Shown: piece by piece, positions 10,401 through 21,072 of the stretch
Layout: every line of letters starts with the position of its first letter
Position numbering within the stretch: the first letter of the stretch is position 1
NCBI RefSeq assembly: GCF_000224145.3
Contig: NW_004190354.1
Location: forward strand, 1 to 64,000
DNA from: Ciona intestinalis
Lineage: Eukaryota > Chordata > Ascidiacea > Phlebobranchia > Cionidae
Length of the DNA: 64,000 nt
Direction: 5' to 3'
Translations under genes and position numbers: made by a program
Notes under the pieces: model-generated
Database searches by the model: none
Told to the model about the DNA's origin: nothing
Seen by the model: only the letters and a program-made list of their open reading frames with translations

Positions 10401-12663
10401 TGACAAGTGGTCCCTTGTCTTCAGTTTATGGATACTATGGATACTACAGCACATACTACTCATGTACACCTTACTACCAATCATCTTACTACAAGAGTGG
10501 CACATATATACCATACTGTAGCAGCCCACTCAGATCTTCAACATATATTTCATCAGTGTACATTCCAAGCAAATATTTATCTTGCCCGTCTAGGTACAGC
10601 TACATATACAGATCCGTAAGTTCTTTGTGAATATAACATACATATATCTAGAGAATCTGACTTTAGGCAGAGTTTGGTTAGGCCCGTAGGGTGGGAAAGA
10701 CACTTTTAGCACATAATCTCGTAATATCCTGATCGTGTTTCAAACAATTAACAACGGTCTATTGCTGGGAGTCGTGATGATGCAGTTTTTATAATTCTTT
10801 TAAATTTCTTTGTTTATTATTAAATGGGATGAGGAATAGAATGTAGAAGTGTCGTATCTTACCCCCACCCTACTATATGCAGAGATAGGGCATTTGGTTA
10901 AAACAACACTAATGTTTTTTTTCCTCTCGTTTTTTTTATACAGAACACCGGTATTACAACCCTCCATGGCTTCATGGCCTTCTTCGCCTTCGCTGAGCTC
11001 GTGGTAGCAATCGTGCACTCAGTTTACTGCTGTAAATTCAGCCAAACATCAAACATGGTAACTTTGAATAAAAATTAAAAACACGTCTGAAGTATTTAAT
11101 ACTGTGGGGTAAGATAGAATTCCGTTAGCACATATTATCCAACATTTGCCAATATTCTTAACAAATCAACAGCGCGCCTGTGGAGTCGTGGGGATACTGT
11201 TATATAATTCTCTAAATAGTCTTTGTTTACTACCGATTCTAATTGAGAAGACAAAGCACAATGAAACCTTTAATCACCATACCCCAGCCTAAATACCCTA
11301 TCCTAAACGTTACACCTAATAAATCTTCTAAAAATTTACTATAAAAACCACGCCCATTACATGACAGCCACCACAGACAGCAACCGTGATCCAATACACA
11401 AACCAGTATCCACAACAACTACAACAGCAACAACAACAACAGCAACAACAACAACAAAACTTTGGAGTTCCACAGCAGATGCCGGTAACCAGTATAAGTC
11501 ACCAAGGTAAAGATTGATTGTATTATGTAGCATGCATTGCCTATATTTGCATTCCCCATACACCTTACACAGGTATTCTAGGGTGTTTATTACACCGCAA
11601 GGTGGGGGAAGATGGGACATCTTTAGCACATAATATTCAAATATACTGATCGTGTTTTTAACAATTAATGACAGTCTGTGGGAGTTGTGGGAATACGGTT
11701 TTATAATTGTTTGGATATGTTCTATGTTTACTACCAAATGAAATAGGAGAATAGAATGAAAAGGTGTCGCCTCCTCCCCCACCCTACTATACCCACGGTA
11801 CATGCTTATATCGTCCCATCCACGCCATTTCCACCATGATAAATGGATTGAACGTCATTTAATTCATTGATTATTGTACTAAGCCTTACCACCTGAAACC
11901 TCTCCATGGCTGTACCAAAGTATAAATGCTTAGGAAATATACAATCGTTGGGTGAATATAGAAATGAACCATCTATTTATTCCACAGTTCCACCAGCTTA
12001 CACAAACGTTTTGGGACCGCAAATGTTTCCTACCCAGCCAGCCATTCAACAAGTAAGTTACTTTCCAACCTATACACCCATAGAGTTACGTCTTACTTAT
12101 TTGTTTACAATGCAAATAGTCTATTACTGTTAAAGGGGGTTTCTTCTTGAGTAATGACAAACTGTCTCATGAGGTAAACAAGATTTCGTAAGCAATATTA
12201 GGTTTGCAGGTTTTGTAGACATCTTTATAAAGGCGTTATAATAGGTTTACACCCAAAGTTTTTCTTCGTTCGAAATCGTGGTTTGAAACCAATATGTAAA
12301 TGAGGAAGTGAAGCGACTTCCTCATTTAATTCATTGTGATGACGCATGATGGCTACACCGTTTGCTGTTTATGCTCGGTTGGTGCCGTGTCTCAATGTAT
12401 AGACGCGTGATAAAGCGGGCACGAGGTGTATGAAACAGAACACCCGTGTTATAACGACTGTCGTTGCCCCGTCACGTGAGGATAAATAAGTTACATACGT
12501 GGTAACTTGTAAGCAGACACGAGGTGTATGAAACAGAATATCCGTGTAAATGTACAACGACATAAATGTCTTGCAGTATCAGCAACAGCAACCTACAACT
12601 ACAAGCACTACTGACTACAGGAATAAACCACTCCCACCAAACAAACCAAACAACGAGGCATAA
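7424..12663 (+). CDS. MS4A/CD20-like four-transmembrane protein, copy 1 (eight exons, 326 aa)
   Basis: Exons: 7424-7519, 8989-9114, 9506-9562, 10319-10615, 10944-11057, 11368-11506, 11988-12052 and 12577-12663. All have gt/ag borders and consistent phases. TM1 lies in KEFKIVGAMQIMLGTLSI and onward (about residues 28-54). TM2 is split across exons 2-3 (ISAGVWCGIF plus FLIAGILATVSS), TM3 opens exon 4 (VVAGMVMAIFAAIFAATMF) and TM4 fills exon 5 (HGFMAFFAFAELVVAIVHSV). Four helices with a TM1 starting ..G.QIM.G.L, and a large loop between TM3 and TM4, are the MS4A/CD20 layout. The loop is rich in Tyr and Ser, with three Cys shared by all three copies (CTPYY, YCSSP, SCPSR). The cytoplasmic tail is Pro/Gln-rich with a polyglutamine run in exon 6. 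The probable site is plasma or internal membrane. Function in tunicates is unknown, and other CD20-like tetraspans remain possible. Confidence 0.85.
8838..8955. repeat. Single M98 (SINE-tail) unit in intron 1
   Basis: Begins caccacaaagttacatacgt and runs through gaacacttgtgttataacta. It is one diverged tail unit without a SINE body, about 30 bp upstream of exon 2 of MS4A-like copy 1. Confidence 0.7.
9212..9412. mobile_element. Full-length ~195-bp MITE in intron 2 of MS4A-like copy 1
   Basis: Bounded by atagtagagtgggggaagat and ctttccccaccctaccatat, with the complete internal block. TA-rich on both sides. Confidence 0.8.
9601..9793. mobile_element. ~195-bp MITE, opposite orientation, intron 3
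   Basis: The internal block reads in reverse relative to the copy at 9212 (acaatagccacgtactaacc, caacggtctatggaagtcgt). It ends ccccatcctgctat. It lies just downstream of exon 3, which ends at 9562. Confidence 0.75.
10686..10875. mobile_element. ~195-bp MITE in intron 4
   Basis: Starts gtagggtgggaaagacactt and ends cttacccccaccctactat. It occupies most of the 328-bp intron between exons 4 and 5 of MS4A-like copy 1. Confidence 0.75.
11102..11300. mobile_element. Diverged ~195-bp MITE in intron 5
   Basis: Degenerate terminal repeat (tgtggggtaagatagaattc) and internal block (caacagcgcgcctgtggagt, tctttgtttactaccgattc). The right end is poorly preserved. Confidence 0.5.
11597..11790. mobile_element. 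~195-bp MITE in intron 6
   Basis: Bounded by caaggtgggggaagatggga and ctcctcccccaccctactat, with a full internal block. It is the fifth copy of this family inside the introns of MS4A-like copy 1. Confidence 0.8.
12414..12550. repeat. M98 units (about 1.4) in the last intron
   Basis: agcgggcacgaggtgtatga through gaggataaataagttacata, then a second partial unit ending aatatccgtgtaaatg, about 20 bp before the last exon of MS4A-like copy 1. Confidence 0.8.
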
Positions 12664-14055
12664 GATCATCGTATCCTTATGTAACAAACCAAACAATAGT
12701 TGACTCATTTAGATTTATAACTTTAACCAGACATCTACTATTGGGAAACCTAGGTTTAAGTCCAATATGATATAAATATATTTTATAGTTTGTACCCCAG
12801 CACACACCTAGATATATTGCCATGTAAATATTGTTTATATTAGTTGGGGTAAGATGGTCCATGTTTTTTGCTCCTTTACCGCCCTATTTGGTAGTTAAAA
12901 AAAAAAATTTACAAAGATAATTGTTAAAAAAATGATAAGTGAATTTGGGATAATAGGTTTTAACGTTGTCCTTCTGTCCCACAATACTTTACTGTAATAC
13001 CTTATGGCTTCTATTTATGTTAAACGTCATCAACGTTTCCGGAAATGTCATATTTGTTCTATTGTTAAAATGTAAACATGTTTTGTAGAAGATGTCTTAA
13101 ACGAGTCATCCCATTGCTTGTATTTACATTTGAACCGTAGGCAGAATATTATCATGTTATATACGGTATCTTGTGCCCTGTACACTGCGCGTAATGCATC
13201 TAGTACGTAATCGAGTAATTTAGTAGACTGGGAAAAGATTGTACACCTTTTCATTCCATTTTCTCGTCTCATTTGCTAGTAAACAAAGAACATTCAAAGA
13301 AATATAAAACCGTATCCTCACATCTCCCATAGACCGTTGTTAATTGTTTAAAACACGATAAGGTTATTTGGATTTTATGTGCTAAAGGTGTCCAATCTCA
13401 CGCCACAGTAGTGTATTATGAATGTTGTATGAATCCCGCTGTTTGCGTTATAGCGCTTGCGTAGCTTTTATAAACCTGCCATGTATATACAGTGTGTTGT
13501 GTAATAGCTTTAGTTGCAACATATCAGGTATAGAACGTTTATGTGAGTGGGCAATGCGTTTGTTCTCATATTTCTCGGTATTTTAAGGTCTGACGTAGGG
13601 CACAGTACTGCAGCCAACTTAATGTATGCATGTATTTAGTATGTTAAAGTCACATAATGTTAAAGCAGAGTTATTGTCGCTAAAGTCAAGGGATGTATTA
13701 TTCATATCCGGGTTTCCCTAGCAACATGTGTAGGTGTAAGGGATATATCATATGCAAACAGGTATGACACACCAGTCTCTTTGTATATACTGTTTGCCAA
13801 GGTTTTATATATTCACACAAATCTAGTGAAATCAGATCGATGAAAAGGTGCCAGAGCGAAAACAGCTTACACGCATGCTGAAAGGAATTGTTGTTTTTTA
13901 AATTTTCTTAATTGTTTTGTAATTTATTGTATTATTCCGTCATATCATCTTGTATTGTTTTGTAACAGGTCTTATTGTTGCGTCATATTAATATTCCTTG
14001 TGTTTACGATATAACTTATATATACTTAAAAAAAAGTCTAAAACACCAGAATATT
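12664..14055. other. Intergenic between MS4A-like copies 1 and 2
   Basis: AT-rich spacer containing one MITE (13221-13412) and no supported exon. It presumably holds the 3' UTR of copy 1 and the promoter of copy 2. An ag dinucleotide at 13968-13969 (gttttgtaacag) may mark a 5' UTR splice acceptor for copy 2. Confidence 0.45.
13221..13412. mobile_element. ~195-bp MITE copy
   Basis: tagtagactgggaaaagatt at the left and aatctcacgccacagtagtg at the right, with the complete internal block (aacaaagaacattcaaagaa, gaccgttgttaattgtttaa). The terminal repeats are more diverged than in other copies. Confidence 0.7.
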
Positions 14056-17000
14056 ATGTCTGCTGTGGTCAATACAACACCCGTCATCATGACAACACCT
14101 GCTGTACGCCCAGGGAACAAACTGTACGCAAAAGAATTTAAAATTCTCGGGGTGAGTGTTGTTTATAAACAAGTTTGTGGGGTCTGTGATCGCTTATACA
14201 TATGGTAGGGTGGGGGACGATGGGACACCTTTAGAACAAAATATCCAAATATCTTGATCGTGTTTTAAAGAAATAACAACGGTCTATGGGAGTCGTGAGG
14301 ATACGGTTTTGTAATTCTTTGTTTTTTTTTGTTTAATACCAAATGGGACGAGAAAAAAGAATGAAAATGTGTCCGATCTTCCCCCACCCTACTATATTAT
14401 AATAGAATTGGGGGCGAGTTTATGATATATGTGATATAACAGTCTACTTCAAGTTAGATAGGTCACTTCATATAACCAGAGGAAAACGGTGTTCCATATG
14501 TGGTAACTCGTAAGCGAACACGAGGTTTATGAAACGGAACACCCGTGTTATAACGACTGTCATTGCCCCACCATGCGAGGATAAATAAGAAACATTCATT
14601 TAATCAAAGTGTATCTTATATAGGTTATCCAGATTATGCTCGGAACACTTTCCATTATAACATGGACGTACGCTCTCACGCTTGAACTTACAACTTCTAG
14701 TCGGGATGTTTTTGTTTACATTTCATCGGGCATTTGGTGCGGAATATTTGTAAGTATTATTCAACATTTATATGATCCATTTCGTTCTTTTACTATATAA
14801 TATGGATGGTGGGTGGATGAGACATCTTTTAAATCTATTTTCTCGTTCCATTTGGTATTAAACAAAGAGAACTCAAAGAATTATAACACCGTATCCTCAC
14901 GAATCCCATAGATAGACCATTGGTAACTGTTTAAAACACAATTAGGATATTATGTGACCATACAACATGGTCGTTCTATTTCATACACCTCGTGTCTGTA
15001 TACGAGTTACCAAGAATTTAATTTGTGAGTCATTATTTTATGGCAGCACTTTATGACAGCGTCATAAAACCCATATTTCCCGGTAGATTATAGAATGTCA
15101 ATAGTCGTATGATTTGTCAACCTTACGTAGGTCTTATTTTAAAATATAAGGAGACATTTTGGCGGACACACAAATATACACACACATTGTGGGTATGCAA
15201 ATATTTCAAACCTATGACGTACCAATTTGCCTTTTTCTTGGGAATATAAAAAAATTCCGCGCTGTACAAGCGAGAGAATGCAAGAAAAAAGGAAACAAAC
15301 GAGAGAGGAAGTGTCTGTTGCAATTTATGAGGCTCATTATTACGGTAGTTTTACGTCATAAGGATGTTATTGTTTACAGTTCTTGATCGCTGGAATCCTT
15401 GCGACTGTTTCTTCATTTAACCCGAACCGATGCAAAGTAAGTTTATGTGACTTGTAACCTCTTTCTCATTTTAATAACTTGCACACTTGCATATCAATAC
15501 TTTTGTAAAGAACAACTGAAACTTTTTTATCCGCAATGGCAGGGCAACGACAGTCTTTATATCACGGGTGTTCTGTTTCATACACCTCGTGCACACACAT
15601 AAGTGTTTTTATATAGGAGTTACAACCAACTTTGCCCCCTAGCTTCCTGTCACTGTTACCAACTTTCACTTCAGATCTTAAAACAAAATAAAGTTTTATG
15701 TAAGTTACATTCTTATATTTGTACAGGTTGTTGCAGGAATGGTGATGGCGATATTCGCCGCCATATTTGCTGCTACAATGTTTGGTATAGAAGTGGCAGG
15801 TTCCATAATTATCAGCAGCCGTTCATACTATATATATACACCATACTCAAGCTATAGCTGCACCCCTTACTACCAAGCATCTTACTACAAGAGCGGCACA
15901 TATATACCATACTGTAGCAGCCCATACAGATCTTCAAGATATATTTCATCAGTGTATATTCCAAGCAAATATATATCTTGCCCGTCTAGTTACAGCTACA
16001 TATACAACTACTATTCCCAAAGTCAATCTATATTTGTAAGTAGTTAAAAGTAAGCTGTAACTTACAATAAGTTGTGCATATTTGGGATAAGAACTATTTC
16101 TAGCAATGATTTATTTTTAGCAACATGCAAAACTAAATGATTTATGGGAGTTATTTTTGGATGCAAATGAGACCCAAATGTTGGGACCCATGATTTTTTA
16201 CTATGACTGCTATGTTAAAAACCAAATGCAAAACTTTAAAACTTCGAAAAGGTATATTAATTTATAGAACGCGCTATGGTTTAGAGTAATGAGCAAACTC
16301 TGGCCTAAATCCCAGGTCCCATGGCGTATCTCAATGTATAGTACCTCACCCATATAGAATAGAATGTGCATATATAATGTTGGGGTAATGGGCCAACTCT
16401 GGCCTAAATCCCAGGTTCCATGGCGTGCCTCACTGTAGGACCTCACCCATATAGAATACAATGTGCATATACAATGTTGGGGTAATAGGCCAACTCTGTC
16501 CTAAATCCCAGATCCCATGGCGTGCCTCACTGTAGGACCTCACTCATATAGAATAGAATGTGCATACAATGTTGGGGTAATGAGCCAACTGTGGTCTAAA
16601 TCCCAGGTCCCATGGCGTGCCTCACTGTAGGACCTCACACATATAGAATAGAATGTGCATATACAATGTTGGGGTGATGAGCCAACTGTGGTCTAAATCC
16701 CAGGTCCCATGGCGTGTCTCACTGTAGGACCTCACACTTATAAAATAGAATGTGCATATACAATATTGGGGCAATGGGACAACTCTGGTCTAAATCCCAG
16801 GTCCCATGCCGTGCCTCACTCTAGGACCTCACCCATATAAAATAGAATGTGCATATACAATGTTGGGGTAATGGGCCAACTCTGGTCTAAATCCCAGCTC
16901 CCATGGCGTGCGTCACTGTAGGACCTCACCCATATAAAATAGAATGTGCATATACAATGTTGGGGTAATGGGCCAACTCTGGTCTAAATCCCAGATCCCA

Positions 17001-19335
17001 TGGCATGCCTCACTGTAGGACCTCACCCATATAAAATAGAATGTGCATGTACAATGTTGGGGTAATGGGCCAACTCTGGTCTAAATCCCAGGTCCCATGG
17101 CGTGCCTCACTCATATAGAATGGTCGATTTAGATTAACATTGAAACAAATATTCCAGGGTGTTAGAACTTCATTGGCAACCCTCCATGGCTTCATGGCTT
17201 TCTTCGCCATCGCTGAGCTTGTGGTAGCAATCGTGCACTCAGTTTACTGCTGTAAATTCAGCCAAACATCAAACATGGTGAGATATGATGTCTTTATTGT
17301 ATGTATCAAATACACAAATCTTTCACATTAGATTATACACGAGGTATTTTACAAGCTATTTGAAATCTACATGGAGATTGTGGTTTGTGGGTATAAAGTT
17401 TATTTAGTAAGAAATTATGTTGTATATATATTATGTATAGATACATTTCAATATACATAAAATATATATATATATATATATGTGTGTGTTATGCATAAGC
17501 ACGGTCATACTTTACCTTTAAAATAGAAATTCTAAGACTAGAGCTTCCCGAAATATAAGTTATTTCAGATAAAGTTCAGGCAGAAACTTTTAACCGAAAT
17601 CCTTATCTCATAACAATCATAACTATTACTGTAAACTACCAATGCTTAATTGGTTGCCAATATATTTAGGCTCCCCAACCAGTGGTCCAATACACAACAA
17701 CATACCCACAAACCAACTTTACAGGAGTTGCTCAACAGATGCCGGTAACAAGCATTGGACAACCTATAGGGGGTAAGCTTGACTGAATGTAACTTATTTA
17801 TCCTCGCATGGCGAGGCAACGGCAGTTGTTATAACACAGGTGTTCTGTTTCATACACCTTGTGCCCGCTTACGAGTTACCATAAATGTAACTTTAGTAAA
17901 TATTTATATGGCTGACAATTTATACAACCGATTAGCGACCACTGGGTTGAAGCAATTGTTCTTAATAATTGACATAAAATTATTATATTTTATCAACCTA
18001 TCTATACGTTATATTGTTATAGGAGCTTACCAAAACACCGTGTACCCTGTAACATCGGTGCCTTACCAAGCTTCAATATATGCGAACCAAGTTGCACCAG
18101 TTTCCGTAAGTAATAACTTTTATTTGTCGCTTCAATTACTGTAACAAATAATCAAATATCAATAAACATTTGCAAGAATTTAAATACGGAATACAGCATG
18201 GTATGCTACTTACTTTATCCTTGCATGGCCAGAAAAGGACAGTCGTTAAAACTTCTATTTGAGTGTTCTATTTGTACACTTCGTGCCAGCTTGTGAGTTA
18301 CTATATATGTTATATAAAGACAAACCGATAGTTGTAAAACATGCTTGTGGATAAAACATTTACACAATTGAACTGGAAAAAAGTTTTGTTGCTATACTAA
18401 ACTAACAACTGACATCACCTCATGTAATGAGTAAATCTGTGTACGTCATGTCCTGCCACTGTAGGCTAAGTGGCTTGATATAGAAACTGAAACCAATACA
18501 ACAACCTGTTTCCGAATGAATAATTGATCTCGCAGCCACAGTTTAAAATGGATTAAGTTGTGAATAGTTTTATCAAATGTTTAAAAACTGTTGTTTTGTT
18601 GATGTGTTTGGCTTCCTTATTTTGTAATATTAATATGTTCATGGTTGTCACAAAATTATTTTAAATAATTGTGAAAAAAAAACAATATTGTGTTAAAACA
18701 AAGATAAAATGATATGAATGATATTGCTTTGATAGAATTAAAAATTATTTTAAGACTTTTTTTAACTTTTTTGGGACCCATCTTGAATGTATGAATGTCG
18801 ACTAATTGTTCTTGAGATGTAGCAACCAATGAAGTTTTAACACTTTACTTTACATTTACAGAGCCCTCCCATGTCACCAGTAGCTACTGGCATGTCTACA
18901 GCATCAGGTTCTCAAGGTATTCAACCCCCACCTAATTATTCAGAGGTAATGCAGATGTTATTTATCCTTATTCTAATAAATTAATGTATCTTATTTATTC
19001 TGTTGTGGCAGGGTAATGACAGTCGTTATAACACTTGTTATTCTGTTTCATGCATCTAATGCCAGCTTACAAGTTACCACATATGTAACTTTGGTGATTA
19101 ATTGTATGGCTGACATTTAGACAACCCATTAGTGACCATTGGGTTGAAGCAATTGCTGTTAAGTGTCTTGCCCAAGGACGCATACCTCCAATAGCCTTAA
19201 ACCTGTACAAATGGATTGACAACTAGAACAAACCAAAACTAAGCCAAGTTACAACTAGATTATTCATGTTTAATATTCCTGTCCCAGGCAGACAAAACAG
19301 GAAAAACAGGAGACAATGAATTCTTAGTGAATTAA
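14056..19335 (+). CDS. MS4A/CD20-like four-transmembrane protein, copy 2 (nine exons, 341 aa)
   Basis: Exons: 14056-14151, 14624-14749, 15380-15436, 15727-16035, 17158-17277, 17670-17772, 18023-18105, 18862-18945 and 19288-19335. All borders and phases agree, and exon boundaries match copy 1 through exon 7. TM1 begins KEFKILGVIQIMLGTLSI. TM2 spans YISSGIWCGIF and FLIAGILATVSS, TM3 is VVAGMVMAIFAAIFAATMF and TM4 is HGFMAFFAIAELVVAIVHSV. The TM3-TM4 loop is Tyr/Ser-rich with Cys in CTPYY, YCSSP and SCPSS. The tail is Pro/Gln/Thr-rich and exon 8 ends PPPNYSE, a PPxY motif that commonly recruits WW-domain proteins such as NEDD4-family ligases. Exons 4 and 5 are almost identical in DNA to those of copy 1, while exons 1-3 are much more diverged. 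Copy 1 has no equivalent of the small last exon (ADKTGKTGDNEFLVN). Confidence 0.85.
14204..14396. mobile_element. Full-length ~195-bp MITE in intron 1 of MS4A-like copy 2
   Basis: ggtagggtgggggacgatgg at the left and tcttcccccaccctactata at the right, with the complete internal block. It lies about 50 bp after the exon 1 donor. Confidence 0.85.
14483..14595. repeat. Single M98 (SINE-tail) unit
   Basis: ggaaaacggtgttccatatg then tggtaactcgtaagcgaaca and catgcgaggataaataag. It ends about 30 bp upstream of exon 2. Confidence 0.75.
14800..14960. mobile_element. Partial ~195-bp MITE in intron 2
   Basis: atatggatggtgggtggatg with the internal blocks cattaaacaaagagaactca-like and acaccgtatcctcacgaatc. 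It breaks off before the right terminal repeat and runs into reversed M98-like sequence (tcatacacctcgtgtctgta). Confidence 0.55.
16276..17120. repeat. M97 minisatellite array, about 8.5 units, in intron 4 of MS4A-like copy 2
   Basis: Same unit as at 1871-2608, with substitutions scattered between units. The last unit breaks off about 40 bp before exon 5, so the array ends very close to the acceptor region. Confidence 0.95.
17784..17972 (-). mobile_element. tRNA-derived SINE, 3' part, reverse orientation
   Basis: Read in reverse complement it has the SINE body's caattgcttcaacccagtgg and cagccatataaatat, then the M98 tail unit. The tRNA-like head is missing. In intron 6 of MS4A-like copy 2. 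Confidence 0.75.
18990..19213 (-). mobile_element. tRNA-derived SINE, 3' part, reverse orientation
   Basis: Reverse-complement body: cttgggcaagacacttaaca, gcaattgcttcaacccaatg, gtcagccatacaatt, then one tail unit. In the last intron of MS4A-like copy 2. Confidence 0.8.
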
Positions 19336-21072
19336 TGACTTTGGAAATCGTTGATACAATCTACATCCAACTACTTTGTAAAACCTGTGGGCTTCTGCTA
19401 TCTATCACATGTTCATTAGTTGTATATATTTTAGTTGTAGTGTGTTTTAGATACTCTACTTGACTTGTTAATTCCTTTTTTTTTCGTTAAAAATCAATGT
19501 GACAACTAAATTGCTTTGAAGTTATGGAATATATATTGACTGTTGTTATTACCGACATTTTAAACTATGTTAGTGTTGTACACAGAGTAAATGTTCCTAT
19601 TTTATAATGATATATATATATATACAACATTTAGCTTTTAATATAAAGTAATAAATAAAGTTCTTCATTTTAAATGAGATTTAAATCATTAAAGCACAAA
19701 GTGCAGCATTGGTGTAAACTTAACTCATCATAAAACATCTATGCTACATTTTTTAACATAAACATCTTCTATCCTGTACTAATTTCTAATCCATTGTAAT
19801 TTTTTTACAAAAAACACTTAATTTTTAGTTTAAAATTCTTCAACATTTAATTTTATAATGAATTATGTTTTATAGGCACTTCCTATCTTTTTGCTTACTT
19901 AGATATAGTAGAAATATATAACATTTAATATTGCTTAACAGGAACCTTCTAGAATCTACTTTTTTATGGCCGAAATATACTGATAACATACAAATAATTT
20001 TATAATCTTAAAATTATGTACATACAAGATTTTTAATAAACATAACTTGCTTTATCGTTATAACACGGCTGTTCTGTTTCATACGCCTCGTGCCCGCTTG
20101 CGAGTTACCATGTAGGCCCTAGGTGTAACTTTGTAAAGTTTTTTTGGAGCGATTTTTTACCACTGTTTAAAGTATGATATGCCATGGCCTACTCAATTTA
20201 AGTGGGCCATGGTTGTGCAAACAATAAATATACAAGGTTTTTATATTGTAAAACTTCTTAATATAACCAGTGCGAATCAGTCAGTTTTCTGTTGTTTGCA
20301 AAAAAACTTTATTTTAGTCTTTAATTATTTATCCCGTGTGGCGGGACAACGATAGTATTTATAACATAGGCGTTCTACTGCATACACCTCATTTTCGATA
20401 AGTGTTTCAAAGGCTATAATGTCGTAACGCATTTTATATTTTGCCTACTGTAAAATACCAGGTTCTCAATGCTAATTTTAACTTGTTAAAATTGTTTCGT
20501 AAGCATTGAAAACTCGTGACGCTTAACAATTAGAGTTCGTGTCTTGGGATATTTGAGTAAATGCACGAACACGACAGTGTAGTTATACTATACTTGCAGT
20601 CAGCTCTGGTACATAACATGAATTGTTGTTCATCTCCTCAAATGCACTTACAAAAATTAAATAAGTCGAAACAGCAAAGAAAAGGGAATTAGCATCAAAA
20701 GAGACGTTAAAAACTTGCATAGCGTATTAGTTTCAACAGTTTTTCCAATTAAATGTTATACCAAAATAGTGACTTTAATAAACAAGTACCACATTATTCT
20801 TTGCGAATGTTGTTTTCTAAGTTCTAATTCAAGTAAACGCCTACGAGCATAAAAAAAATCAAACGGCTAAAAGTAACAAAAAGTAGAACAGACAAAATAT
20901 AACATGCTAGAAAACGAACTTGTTATTTTTTAAATTTATATAATTGTTCTACAACTTATTGTATTATTACGTAATTGTTATGTAGAATTGTTACGCCATA
21001 ATTGTATTTTACAAATTTGTTTACGATATAGTCTAGATTTGTTAAAATAGATCACGAATAGCTAGAATTAAT
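19336..21072. other. Intergenic between MS4A-like copies 2 and 3
   Basis: Contains the 3' UTR of copy 2, with an AATAAA at 19654-19659, and long AT-rich tracts. Reversed M98 fragments lie near 20055-20140 and 20320-20395. No further exon is supported. Confidence 0.55.
19654..19659 (+). terminator. Candidate polyadenylation signal of MS4A-like copy 2
   Basis: AATAAA about 320 bp after the stop codon at 19335, in an AT-rich 3' UTR. It is the clearest such hexamer downstream of the gene, but usage is unproven. Confidence 0.45.
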
